Assembly: GCA_964354345.1 (NCBI GenBank)
Contig: CAYGZL010000151.1
Span: 1 to 64,000 of the forward strand
Direction: 5' to 3'
Length of the DNA: 64,000 nt
DNA from: CAYGZL01 sp964354345
GTDB taxonomy: Bacteria; Chloroflexota; Anaerolineae; Anaerolineales; UBA4823
The notes beneath the pieces were generated by a model, which was not told where the DNA came from, did no database searches, and saw only the letters and a program-made list of their open reading frames with translations. The position numbers were made by a program, and so were the translations under genes. Positions 1 to 8,800 of the stretch are shown here, in pieces (the stretch's first letter is position 1; each line of letters opens with the position of its first letter).

Positions 1-1538
1 ACATAGTCTTCGTCGGGCGAGGGTTCGATGCGCATGGCGACTTCGCCAAATTGACCGGCGCCGCCAGTTTGTTTCTTATGGCGGTAACGCGCTTCGCCTT
101 TCTTGGTGATCGTTTCCTGGTAGGGCACCCGCGGTTGCTCGGTCAGCAGGCCGGTCTGGAACTTCGCCTCGGCCTTGCGGATGGCGACATCAATGTGCTG
201 GTCGCCCATACCTTGCAGGATGGTCTGGTTGGTAGCCATTTCCTGGAACCAGGACAGGGTCATGTCTTCTTCGCACAGGCGGGTGAGGGTGGGGCTGATC
301 TTGGCAGAGTCAGCCTGTGTCTTTGGGTAAACTGCTACACGGTACAACGCGTGCGGATATTTGGGGATGGGCAGGGTTAATGGATGGCCCTTGTCGCAGA
401 ATGTGTCGCTGGTGGAGGTGACGCTCAGCTTTGAGACGGTCGCGATATCGCCGGCATGCACAATCTTGATGTTGATCTGCTCTTTGCCGCGCAGGGCGTG
501 CAATGTGCCAAAGCGTTCCTCCTGGGATTTAGGCTGGTTCCAGACACGTGTGTCGGAGTTCAGGATGCCGGAATAGACGCGGAAGTAGGTGATTTTACCG
601 ACGAAAGGATCAGCGGTGGTTTTCCAGACGTACGCCGCTAAGGGACCGCCGTCGTTGCAGGTCAGTATTTCTATGCCATCTCTGCCCTGCGCCGTGACAG
701 GCGGAACCTGCGCTGGCGAGGGGAACAGATCAATCATCGCATCCAGCAGGGGGGCCAGGCCGATTTCAGATGAGCCAGCCGCGACCAGCACAGGCACATA
801 CAGAACTGATTGGACGACCTTGCGCAAACCGATCAGGATTTCCTCGGGTGATAGTTCGCTTCCTTCGAGATATTTCTCCAACAGTGCATCTTCACCTTCA
901 GCCGCCGCCTCGACGATCGCCTGATGCGCCGCCTCAGCCTCTTCCAGATATTCGGCTGGTATCTCCTGGATCGTTCTTCCATCACCAGGGTAGGCTTTCA
1001 TAATCAACAGGTCAATCACTCCTTTGAATCCAGCCCGTTCACCCCAGGGTAGCTGTAAAGGAATCAGGCGTTTGTTGGCTATTGTCTGTACTGAGTCGAG
1101 CGCTTTCCGAAAGTTAGCGTTGTCGCGGTTCATCTTATTGATGATGACAAAACGTGGCAGGTTGAATTCGTCGCAGGTATTCCAGGCGATCTCAGTACCA
1201 ACTTCTGCTCCCGCGACTGAGTCGACCAGGATGACTGCCGCATCAGATACGCGCAGAGCTGAGATCTCTTCGCCAACAAAATCGGTATAGCCCGGGGTAT
1301 CCAGCAGGTTCAGCTTGTGATCACGGTATTCAACGGGAATAATGGCAGTCGAGAGGGATATACCCCGACGAATTTCCTCGTCTTCGAAGTCTGAAACCGT
1401 CGTTCCATCCTCGATTTTCCCCAGGCGGGTGGTGGCGCCGGTGAAGTGCAACAAAGCCTCGCCCAGCATCGTCTTGCCGGCGTTGCCATGCGAAACCAGG
1501 GCGATGTTGCGGATGCAATCCGTACGATATTCTTTCAT
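1..1538 (-). CDS. fusA: Elongation factor G-like GTPase (3' part cut by window edge)
   Basis: Translational GTPase of the EF-G family, running off the left edge with about 512 residues visible. The protein begins MKEYRTDCIRNIALVSHGNA. The P-loop is SHGNAGKT, where classical EF-G has AHIDAGKT. G3 is DTPGYTDF. G4 reads NKMN instead of NKMD, at bases 1128-1130. The visible end reaches the domain IV motif KKQTGGAGQFGEV. ATG at 1538 is chosen because AAGGAAAGG lies 8 bases upstream and a consensus promoter lies behind it. It stands alone, away from any str operon (rpsL, rpsG, tuf), so it may be a second EF-G or a paralog with a ribosome-associated role other than ordinary translocation. Family assignment is certain; the exact role is not. 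Confidence 0.9.
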   Translation of the reverse strand, partial: MKEYRTDCIRNIALVSHGNAGKTMLGEALLHFTGATTRLGKIEDGTTVSDFEDEEIRRGISLSTAIIPVEYRDHKLNLLDTPGYTDFVGEEISALRVSDAAVILVDSVAGAEVGTEIAWNTCDEFNLPRFVIINKMNRDNANFRKALDSVQTIANKRLIPLQLPWGERAGFKGVIDLLIMKAYPGDGRTIQEIPAEYLEEAEAAHQAIVEAAAEGEDALLEKYLEGSELSPEEILIGLRKVVQSVLYVPVLVAAGSSEIGLAPLLDAMIDLFPSPAQVPPVTAQGRDGIEILTCNDGGPLAAYVWKTTADPFVGKITYFRVYSGILNSDTRVWNQPKSQEERFGTLHALRGKEQINIKIVHAGDIATVSKLSVTSTSDTFCDKGHPLTLPIPKYPHALYRVAVYPKTQADSAKISPTLTRLCEEDMTLSWFQEMATNQTILQGMGDQHIDVAIRKAEAKFQTGLLTEQPRVPYQETITKKGEARYRHKKQTGGAGQFGEVAMRIEPSPDEDY

Positions 1539-1614
1539 TTGAAGAACCTTTCCTTAAAACTGATTAACAGCTTGGCGGTGAAATAATACCTGCACCTGAT
1601 GGTTGCAATCCATC

Positions 1615-1643
1615 ATTGTAAGGGAAAACACCTTGCTTGTCAA
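1615..1643 (-). promoter_or_regulatory. Sigma-70-type promoter of the EF-G-like gene
   Basis: Reading leftward, TTGACA (1643-1638), a 17-base spacer and TACAAT (1620-1615). This is an almost perfect vegetative promoter. It lies about 75 bases before the EF-G start codon and points at it. Confidence 0.75.
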
Positions 1644-1762
1644 AGTGTGATTTGTCACGAAGTTTGGAATCCAATCAAGAGAAAAGCTTATCCTGGAGTA
1701 AAATCATCGTAATAGCATATGCTGCAAACAATCTTGAGCCGTTTTTTTCGAGTTGTCGTGCG

Positions 1763-1790
1763 TTGTATTGGGTTACGGCAGCGGTATAAA
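1763..1790 (+). promoter_or_regulatory. Candidate promoter of the metalloenzyme gene
   Basis: TTGTAT (1763-1768), 16 bases, TATAAA (1785-1790), about 40 bases before the ATG at 1832. The -35 is weak, so this is only a candidate. It would fire divergently from the EF-G promoter in the same 293-base gap. Confidence 0.35.
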
Positions 1791-1831
1791 TGTGATTACC
1801 CTGGCGAACCTGTTGTAGGATTGAATTGTAA

Positions 1832-2755
1832 ATGAAGATATTATTTTTATTTGTCGATGGCATCGGGTTGGGTGTCAATAACCCGGACGTCAATCCACTG
1901 GCGCGGGCAGCCATGCCTGTATTGCAGGATTTGCTGGGTGGCAAGCGTCTGGTCGCCAGCGCCGCGCCGTTGATGACAGGACGCGCCACCTTGCTCGGAT
2001 TGGATGCCTGCCTGGGAGTGCATGGGGTTCCCCAATCGGCCACCGGTCAGGCGGTGCTGTTGACCGGTTTAAATGTCCCGGCGGCTGTCGGTTACCATTT
2101 CGGACCCTGGCCGAACCAGGCTGTAACCGAATTTCTTAAAAATGGAAATGTATTCAGTAAGCTGAAGAAGGCGGGGAAGGAAGTTGCTTTCCTTAACGCT
2201 TATCCTCCGCGCTATTTTGCGGAGGTGCAATCCGGACACCGTTTAAATTCTGCGATCCCTTTGGCTGCGATAACTGCCGGGCTGGCATTGCGCACCGAGA
2301 CAGACCTGCAGGCGGGGCAGGCGCTCTCCGCTGATTTTACCGCCCAGGGCTGGCGTGAACGCTTGAACCTGGCGGATAGCTATGTGTTGTCCCCTTACCA
2401 GGCAGGGAAGCAGCTGGCCCAGCTTGCCCTGTGCTACGATTTTTCGTTCTTCGAGTATTGGTTAAGTGATTATGCCGGCCATGAGCAAGATATGGTTAAA
2501 GCCTGTGAGCTGATGGAAACCTTGGACCAGGTGTTGGGCGGCTTGTTGGCGAATTGGGATTATCAGAATGGACTGATTTTAATGACTTCTGACCATGGCA
2601 ACATGGAGGATCTGAGCACCCGCCGGCACACGATCAATCCTGTGCCAGTCTTGTTGATCGGTGCGGTCGCTCTACGGCGCCAGTTTGCCCTCCATTTGTA
2701 CAGCCTGACGGATATCGCTCCAGCAATCTATCAGTGCCTGGTTCCACACCTATAA
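1832..2755 (+). CDS. Alkaline-phosphatase-superfamily metalloenzyme (phosphopentomutase/iPGM-like)
   Basis: A 307-residue protein of the alkaline phosphatase / phosphoglycerate mutase superfamily, which uses two metal ions and a Ser/Thr nucleophile on phosphate or sulfate esters. Visible motifs are the N-terminal metal site FVDGIGLG, the candidate nucleophile region QSATGQAVLLTG (near residue 70), and the C-terminal metal ligands DYAGHEQD and TSDHGNMEDL followed by RRHT. It is much shorter than iPGM (about 510) and lacks that enzyme's inserted domain, so it is a compact relative and not a glycolytic mutase. No signal peptide is seen, so it is probably cytoplasmic. It is followed closely by the acyl-CoA mutase gene on the same strand. 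Its substrate cannot be read from the sequence. Confidence 0.75.
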   Translation: MKILFLFVDGIGLGVNNPDVNPLARAAMPVLQDLLGGKRLVASAAPLMTGRATLLGLDACLGVHGVPQSATGQAVLLTGLNVPAAVGYHFGPWPNQAVTEFLKNGNVFSKLKKAGKEVAFLNAYPPRYFAEVQSGHRLNSAIPLAAITAGLALRTETDLQAGQALSADFTAQGWRERLNLADSYVLSPYQAGKQLAQLALCYDFSFFEYWLSDYAGHEQDMVKACELMETLDQVLGGLLANWDYQNGLILMTSDHGNMEDLSTRRHTINPVPVLLIGAVALRRQFALHLYSLTDIAPAIYQCLVPHL

Positions 2756-2784
2756 AATCGCGCCCTTCCAGTTCAGGAGGAAAA

Positions 2785-4464
2785 ATGTACGACCGTGAGA
2801 AACTTGAACAGCTACGCCAGACTGTGAGTAAATGGGAAGAAACAGGTCTACAACAAAGCCTGGAGCGTCTACCAGAACGCCAGGCGCAGTTCATGACGGT
2901 TTCCTCAGAACCGATCGAGCGCCTGTATACACCCCTTGATGTGGCAGATCTGGATTTTGTTAACGACTTGGGGCTGCCGGGGGAATATCCTTTCACCCGC
3001 GGCGTCCATCCGACTCTGTACCGCAGCCGCTTATGGACGATGCGCATGTTTGCTGGCTTTGGTACAGCAGAGGAAACCAACCAGCGTTTCAGGTTCCTGC
3101 TTGAGCAGGGACAGACCGGGCTTTCGATCGCCTTTGATCTGGCAACCTTGATGGGTTATGATACGGATGCCCCCGAGGCGGTGGGAGAGTTTGGCAAGTG
3201 CGGTGTGGCGCTGTCTTCGCTGGCCGATATGGAAATCCTGTTAAACAACATTCCGTTGCACCAGGTTTCGACCAGCATGACGATCAATTCCCCGGCGGCG
3301 ATCATCTGGGCAATGTATATTGTGACCGCCGAAAAGCAGGGCGTCCATCCCGACCAACTGCGTGGGACATTACAAAACGATATCCTGAAAGAATATATTG
3401 CCCAGAAAGAGTATATCTTCCCACCCGAGCCGTCCATGCGCCTGGTGGTGGATACGATCGAGTATGGCACACGCGCCGCGCCGCAATGGAACACGGTCAG
3501 CATATCGGGCTACCATGTCCGTGAGGCGGGTTCGACCGCTGCACAAGAGCTGGCTTTTACTTTGGCGGATGGAATGGAATATGTACGCTGGAGTTTACAG
3601 CGCGGCCTGGATATTGATGAATTCGCCCCGCGCCTGTCATTCTTCTTCAACGCCCACAACGATTTCTTTGAAGAGATCGCTAAATACCGTGCTGCCCGAC
3701 GAATTTGGGCGCGGGAGATGCGCGATACATTCGGTGCGCGCAATCCACGTTCCTGGTTGATGCGCTTCCACACCCAGACCGCGGGCGTTTCGCTGACTGC
3801 CAGCCAACCTGAAAATAACATTGTGCGCGTGGCTTTGCAGGCTTTGGCGGCTGTGCTGGGTGGGACGCAGTCGTTGCATACCAACAGCATGGACGAAGCC
3901 CTGGCGCTGCCTTCAGAGCATGCAGTGACAATTGCGCTGCGCACACAGCAGATTATTGCCGAAGAGTCGGGTGTGGTGAATACGGTTGATCCGCTGGGCG
4001 GCTCGTTTTTCGTTGAGGCGCAGACGAACTGCATCGAAGCCCAGGCATATGCATATTTTCGACAGATCGAGAGCCTGGGAGGTGTGCTGCCGGCGATTGA
4101 GAAGGGTTTCTTTCAATCTGAAATTTCCGATGCGGCTTACCGCTACCACAGGGAGATCAATGAAAACGCTCGCCGGATTGTGGGCGTGAACGCTTATCAA
4201 GACGAAAAACCGGTGACAATTCCCATCCTGCAAATGGATCCGCAGGGTTACCAACGCCAGGTAAGCCGGTTGAAAGAAGTGCGTGGCACGCGCGATAACG
4301 GCCGGGTCGGCCAGGCACTCGACCGCCTGCGGCTGGCCTGCCAGGGCACCGAAAATACTATGCCCTACCTCCTGGAGGCGGTGCGCGCTTATGCCACCCT
4401 GGGCGAAATCGTTGGAGTACTGCGGAGTGTTTTTGGCAAGTATGAAGAGCCGAATTGGATCTAA
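2785..4464 (+). CDS. Acyl-CoA mutase large subunit, isobutyryl-CoA mutase type (annotated family: methylmalonyl-CoA mutase)
   Basis: A 559-residue adenosylcobalamin-dependent acyl-CoA mutase large subunit with the TIM-barrel catalytic domain only. The C-terminal B12-binding domain is absent, so a separate small subunit is required. ATG 2785 follows AGGAGG by 4 bases; an earlier in-frame ATG at 2734 lies inside the upstream gene and has no such site. Residue numbering happens to match Propionibacterium MutB: R82, T85, R87 and the Y243-H244 pair are kept. Y89 is replaced by Phe and R207 by Gln, and residue 116 is Ala. In characterised enzymes, Tyr/Arg bind the free carboxylate of methylmalonyl-CoA, while Phe/Gln occur in isobutyryl-CoA mutase (IcmA). 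This suggests an isobutyryl-/n-butyryl-CoA-like substrate. No small subunit or G-protein chaperone gene lies nearby. Confidence 0.85.
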   Translation: MYDREKLEQLRQTVSKWEETGLQQSLERLPERQAQFMTVSSEPIERLYTPLDVADLDFVNDLGLPGEYPFTRGVHPTLYRSRLWTMRMFAGFGTAEETNQRFRFLLEQGQTGLSIAFDLATLMGYDTDAPEAVGEFGKCGVALSSLADMEILLNNIPLHQVSTSMTINSPAAIIWAMYIVTAEKQGVHPDQLRGTLQNDILKEYIAQKEYIFPPEPSMRLVVDTIEYGTRAAPQWNTVSISGYHVREAGSTAAQELAFTLADGMEYVRWSLQRGLDIDEFAPRLSFFFNAHNDFFEEIAKYRAARRIWAREMRDTFGARNPRSWLMRFHTQTAGVSLTASQPENNIVRVALQALAAVLGGTQSLHTNSMDEALALPSEHAVTIALRTQQIIAEESGVVNTVDPLGGSFFVEAQTNCIEAQAYAYFRQIESLGGVLPAIEKGFFQSEISDAAYRYHREINENARRIVGVNAYQDEKPVTIPILQMDPQGYQRQVSRLKEVRGTRDNGRVGQALDRLRLACQGTENTMPYLLEAVRAYATLGEIVGVLRSVFGKYEEPNWI

Positions 4465-4589
4465 AATAAATACCATGTCAATGGATATAGAGATATGGTT
4501 CTTCATGTTCCGATCATTCTTCACTTTTCTATTTCCTAAATGAGAGTAAAATTGAGCGCGGATTTTATATAAATATTGGAGGTTTTCAT

Positions 4590-5792
4590 ATGGCAAATGT
4601 AAATAAAATCAGAGGGCGCATCGGCATCTTAACCGGCGGCGGGGATGTGCCCGGACTCAATCCAGCGATCCGAGCCGTAACCATTCGGGCTTTGCGCGAA
4701 GGCTATGAGGTCATTGGTCTCAGGCGGGGTTGGGCTGGGATTACTGAATTGCTCAGGGATCCTAAGGCGGATAATCAAAATAGTTACCAGGTTCTGACCG
4801 AAGAAGTGGTCGGCCGGGCTGGTCGTACAGGTGGTACCTTCCTGCACTCCTCCAGGACAAATCCCACGAAGGTGACGAAAGACGCCGTTCCTGATCACCT
4901 CAAAGAGAAATATAACCAGGACAGGAACGACTTAACCAAAGAGGTGATTGATAACCTGGCTTACCTGGGCATAGATTACCTGATTCCTATCGGCGGTGAC
5001 GACACGCTCAGCTTTGCTGTGCGCCTCTATAAAGAAGGCTTCAAGGTGATCGCCATCCCCAAAACGATGGACAACGATGTACCCGGCACCGATTACTGCA
5101 TCGGTTTCAGCACCTGCGTCACCCGCACAATCCAACTCACCAATAGCCTGCGCACGATCGCCGGCTCGCACGAACGTTTTCTGGTGTTGGAAGTTTTCGG
5201 CCGGTACGCAGGTTTCACGGCGTTATTGCCGACCATGGCAGGTGCGGCGCATCGCTGTGTGATTCCGGAGCACAAGTTCAAGATGGATCAGTTGACTGAG
5301 TTGTTGGTTTACGATCGCAACCGTAACCCAAGCAAGTATGCGATCGTCATAGTCAGTGAAGGGGCGATGTTCGAAGGCGGAGAGATGGTCTTTCAGAGTA
5401 ACCAGACAGACGCCTTCGGGCATGCCAAGCTGGGCGGTATCGGGGACCTGGTTTCGGTGGAATTGAAGGATCGGTCAGCGAAGTTCAATAAGGGTCGCAC
5501 GATCAATGTGGTCAATCAGAATTTGGGTTATATGGTGCGCGGCGGCGACCCGGACGCCATCGACTCGATTGTCCCGATGGCCTTTGGCAACCTGGCGCTT
5601 GACCTGCTCCTGGGCGGCATCCATGGTCGGTTGGTCACTTTGAAAAACGGCCGCTATGACAATGTGCCAATCGAAGTCGTGACTGCCAGCAAGAAGTCCG
5701 TCAATGTCAAGAAGTTCTATAATACGGAGCGCTTACGCCCGATCTACGAAAACTTCGAGATGAAGCCACTCTTCATCATGACGAGTGAATAA
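4590..5792 (+). CDS. 6-phosphofructokinase, predicted pyrophosphate-dependent
   Basis: A 400-residue phosphofructokinase that phosphorylates fructose 6-phosphate in glycolysis. ATG 4590 follows a GGAGG site. The N-terminal phosphoryl-donor loop is LTGGGDVPGLN. The donor signature is GGDD (135-138) where ATP enzymes have GGDG, and PKTMDND (157-163) where ATP enzymes have G at the second position. Asp and Lys at these places (E. coli 104 and 124) mark PPi-dependent enzymes, which are reversible. The catalytic Asp161 and Asp163 are present. The substrate-binding region GSHERFLVLEVFGRYAG is intact. The gene is apparently monocistronic and ends at a strong bidirectional terminator shared with dnaE. 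Donor specificity is inferred from motifs. Confidence 0.92.
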   Translation: MANVNKIRGRIGILTGGGDVPGLNPAIRAVTIRALREGYEVIGLRRGWAGITELLRDPKADNQNSYQVLTEEVVGRAGRTGGTFLHSSRTNPTKVTKDAVPDHLKEKYNQDRNDLTKEVIDNLAYLGIDYLIPIGGDDTLSFAVRLYKEGFKVIAIPKTMDNDVPGTDYCIGFSTCVTRTIQLTNSLRTIAGSHERFLVLEVFGRYAGFTALLPTMAGAAHRCVIPEHKFKMDQLTELLVYDRNRNPSKYAIVIVSEGAMFEGGEMVFQSNQTDAFGHAKLGGIGDLVSVELKDRSAKFNKGRTINVVNQNLGYMVRGGDPDAIDSIVPMAFGNLALDLLLGGIHGRLVTLKNGRYDNVPIEVVTASKKSVNVKKFYNTERLRPIYENFEMKPLFIMTSE

Positions 5793-5811
5793 AGTTGATT
5801 ACAGCGCTGAT

Positions 5812-5841
5812 AAAAAGAGCCGCTCGCCAGCGGCTCTTTTT
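5812..5841. terminator. Bidirectional intrinsic terminator between the PFK gene and dnaE
   Basis: A hairpin with arms 5812-5824 and 5829-5841 (core GAGCCGCT / AGCGGCTC) and a four-base loop. It is flanked by A5 on one side and T5 on the other, so it can terminate both converging transcripts. It touches the dnaE stop codon. Confidence 0.85.
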
Positions 5842-8800
5842 ATTGAAAAGTAATTGTATCAATGCGCACATTTTCCGGTCCGACCAGGGCGGTGAGCCTG
5901 CCCATTAATTCTGGCGTCAGGCCGGCTGTGAAGTTCGGAAATTCTAACAAATAGCCGCGCCCGCGTTCAAACAAATGAAAGGCGAAGCGATCGTGACCGG
6001 GATAAGAATTAACAATGCCATGGATGCGGCGCAAACGGAGCACATCGCGAGTTTTATCGCCTGTCGAACGCAGGATAATGGTAATCATGCGCACCGCGCC
6101 TTCCTCAGGCGCTGGAGTGGGCGAGATCAGGAAATGCGGTAACACGGATGAACGCTCCGCTGAGTCTCGCACGGGGATCTCGATTGGCAGGGGCATTTCG
6201 GGTGGTTCTGCGGGTAGCTGAGTCAGGGGAGGCGCGAGAGGAGCAGAGAGCGTAATTTCGGTTTCTACAGGGGTGGCCAACTCGACCTCGATGTTCACAG
6301 CAGGTTTACCTGAAACCGGGGCGTCGTAGCGAACCTCTTCCCAGTCGGGGGGGAAGGAGTCGGGTGGTGGGGGAACCTCATGGTCTATTCCATGATCAGC
6401 ATAAGATTCCGGTGCGGATTCCTGGATTGATTTGTCCATTGGCGAAGCTTCAGGTATTGGTGACTGGTTCGTCGCAGGCAGCGAACGCGCGCTTGATTGG
6501 CGGGGAGATCTACCAGGCTGGATCTCGGGAGAGCTTAGCGTGTTAGTTGGCATGGAGAACTCAGTGGTAACCGTATCAACCAAAACCTTAGGATCTCCAA
6601 TCTCCGCATCAACTCGTCCTTCCACCAAAATGATCTTGTCGAATTCAATTATTTCAGCGACTTTTTCCCAGGTCTTTGGGAAAATTACCAATTCGATCGT
6701 ACCCTGGATATCTTCGATGGTGACGAAAGCCATCGGGTTACCAGCTTTGCTTTGATGGTGGCGGATACGCGTGATCAGCCCGGCTACACGGACTTTTTCT
6801 TTCGGTTCTGCTTCTGAGAGCTGACCGGAGAAATGAGTGACCGCCTGGGTGAGCTCTTTCATGACCGGACTCAGCGGATGGTCAGATACGTACAGACCGA
6901 TTAATTCACGTTCCCAATTTAATATTTCACGCCGGTTGATCTCAGTGTTAACCTTGGGCAGGCTTATCTCTTCCATGACACCGGTGGAGATACCGAACAG
7001 GCTCAATTGGCCAGATTCAGCCGCCCGGAAGTGTGAGGTCGATACCGCTACGATGCTATCGAGGGCTTCCAGTAAGGCCGGGCGTGAGCCGAAGTGATCT
7101 AGCGCGCCAACCCGTATCAGGCTTTCCAGGGCGCGCTTCCCCACCCGGCGTAAATCCACCCGGTGGGCAAAGTCATTGATACTCGGGAAGGGTGTGGCGG
7201 CGCGCGCCTCCAGGATCGCGTCCACCGGACCCTGACCGACGTTCTTGACCGCGCCCAGCCCAAAGCGAATCACGGATCGGGTCGTATTGGTCTGTGGATC
7301 GCTCCGATCTTCGATGGAGAAATCCCACTCACTGGTGTTGATATCGGGCGGTTCGACTGGGATGCCCATCCGGCGGCAATCGGCGACATACAGTGCAACC
7401 TTGGCAGTGTCGTTCTTTTTTACCGACAGTAGAGCAGTCATATACTCGACCGGGTAATGACCTTTCAGGTAACCGGTTTGGACTGCGATAACGCCGTAAT
7501 CAGCCGCGTGCCCTTTCGGGAATCCGTAACGGGCAAAGGCCTCCCAGTCGTCAAAAATTTGGTTGGCGATTTCTTCAGGTACGCCATGTTCGGTTGCGCC
7601 GGCCACGAAAGTCTGGCGGTGATTGAGCAATACATCGGCCTTCTTCTTGGCGACTCCTTTACGTAAGTTATCGGCCTCAGACGGGCTGTATCCGGCCAGT
7701 TTCATGGCGGTAAACATGATCTGTTCCTGGTAGACAGTGATTCCGTATGTTTCTTTGAGAATTGATTCAAGTAACGGGTGGCGGTATGTGATCGGTTCTT
7801 CACCGTGCATACGGCGGATATACACTGGGATGAACTCCATCGGACCGGGTCGGAAGAGCGCCACCATAGCGATGACGTTGGCCAGTGACTTTGGCTTCAT
7901 CTGCATCAGATAGCGACGCATCCCCGAACCTTCTACCTGGAAAACGCCGGCAGTCTCACCCCGGCCCATCATTTCATAGGTGGCTGGATCATCTGTGGGT
8001 ATGTTATTCAGATTTAGTTCGAGACCATGGCGCATTCGGATCAGATCGCAGGCGCGTGACATGATCGTTAATGTATCCAGTCCGAGGAAGTCAACCTTGA
8101 GTAAGCCCAGCGAATCGATTACTTCCATTTCAAATTGGGTCACTGTCTTGATCGGACCTTCAACAGAGGTGCTGGTTGGGCGATGCAATGGGATATATTC
8201 GATGATCGGTTTGTCGGTGATAATTACGCCCGCAGCGTGCGTGCTGGCGTTGCGCACCACCCCCTCCATCTGGCTGGCTGTGACAATGAGCTCCTGTAAA
8301 TAGGGCGCTTCAGTATAAGCTTTTTTAAATTCAGGGACTTCTTCCAAAGCTTGTTGGAGAGTGACTGGCTTTCCGGGAATATTGGGTACGAGCTTGGTGA
8401 TTCTGTCCACTTCGGTAATTGGAATATCCATCACCCGGCCGACATCCCGGATGGCGGCCCGGGCGCCCAGGGTGCCGAAGGTGATGATCTGAGCGACTTT
8501 GTCATTGCCATACTTATGAACAGTATATTCCAGCATATCCACCCGGCGGTCATCCCGAAAGTCCAGGTCTATATCGGGCATGGAGATGCGACCAGGATTT
8601 AGAAAGCGCTCGAAAATTAAACCATGCTCGAGGGGATCGACCAGAGTAATATCCAGGGTATAGGCGACAATCGAGCCAGCAGCTGAACCACGCGCGTTGT
8701 ACCAGATTGCCTGGCTTCTGGCATAACGACAAAGATCCCAAACGATCAGGAAATAGGTGTCGAAACCCATTTGGTGGATAATGTCCAATTCATAATTCAA

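Noticed and set aside
51..1290. Several plus-strand open frames at the left edge
   Set aside because: They are antisense to the EF-G-like gene, whose G motifs and domain IV motif read without interruption on the minus strand.
2785..4464. 2-hydroxyisobutyryl-CoA mutase (HcmA) as identity of the mutase
   Set aside because: HcmA has Ile and Asp at the positions where this protein has Phe89 and Ala116.
4465..4589. Possible promoter before the PFK gene (TAAAAT at 4547-4552)
   Set aside because: No acceptable -35 at the proper distance; the gap certainly holds regulation but I cannot place it.
3913..4596. A 227-codon minus-strand frame inside the acyl-CoA mutase gene
   Set aside because: It lies wholly opposite a conserved enzyme, has no recognisable motif and no ribosome site.
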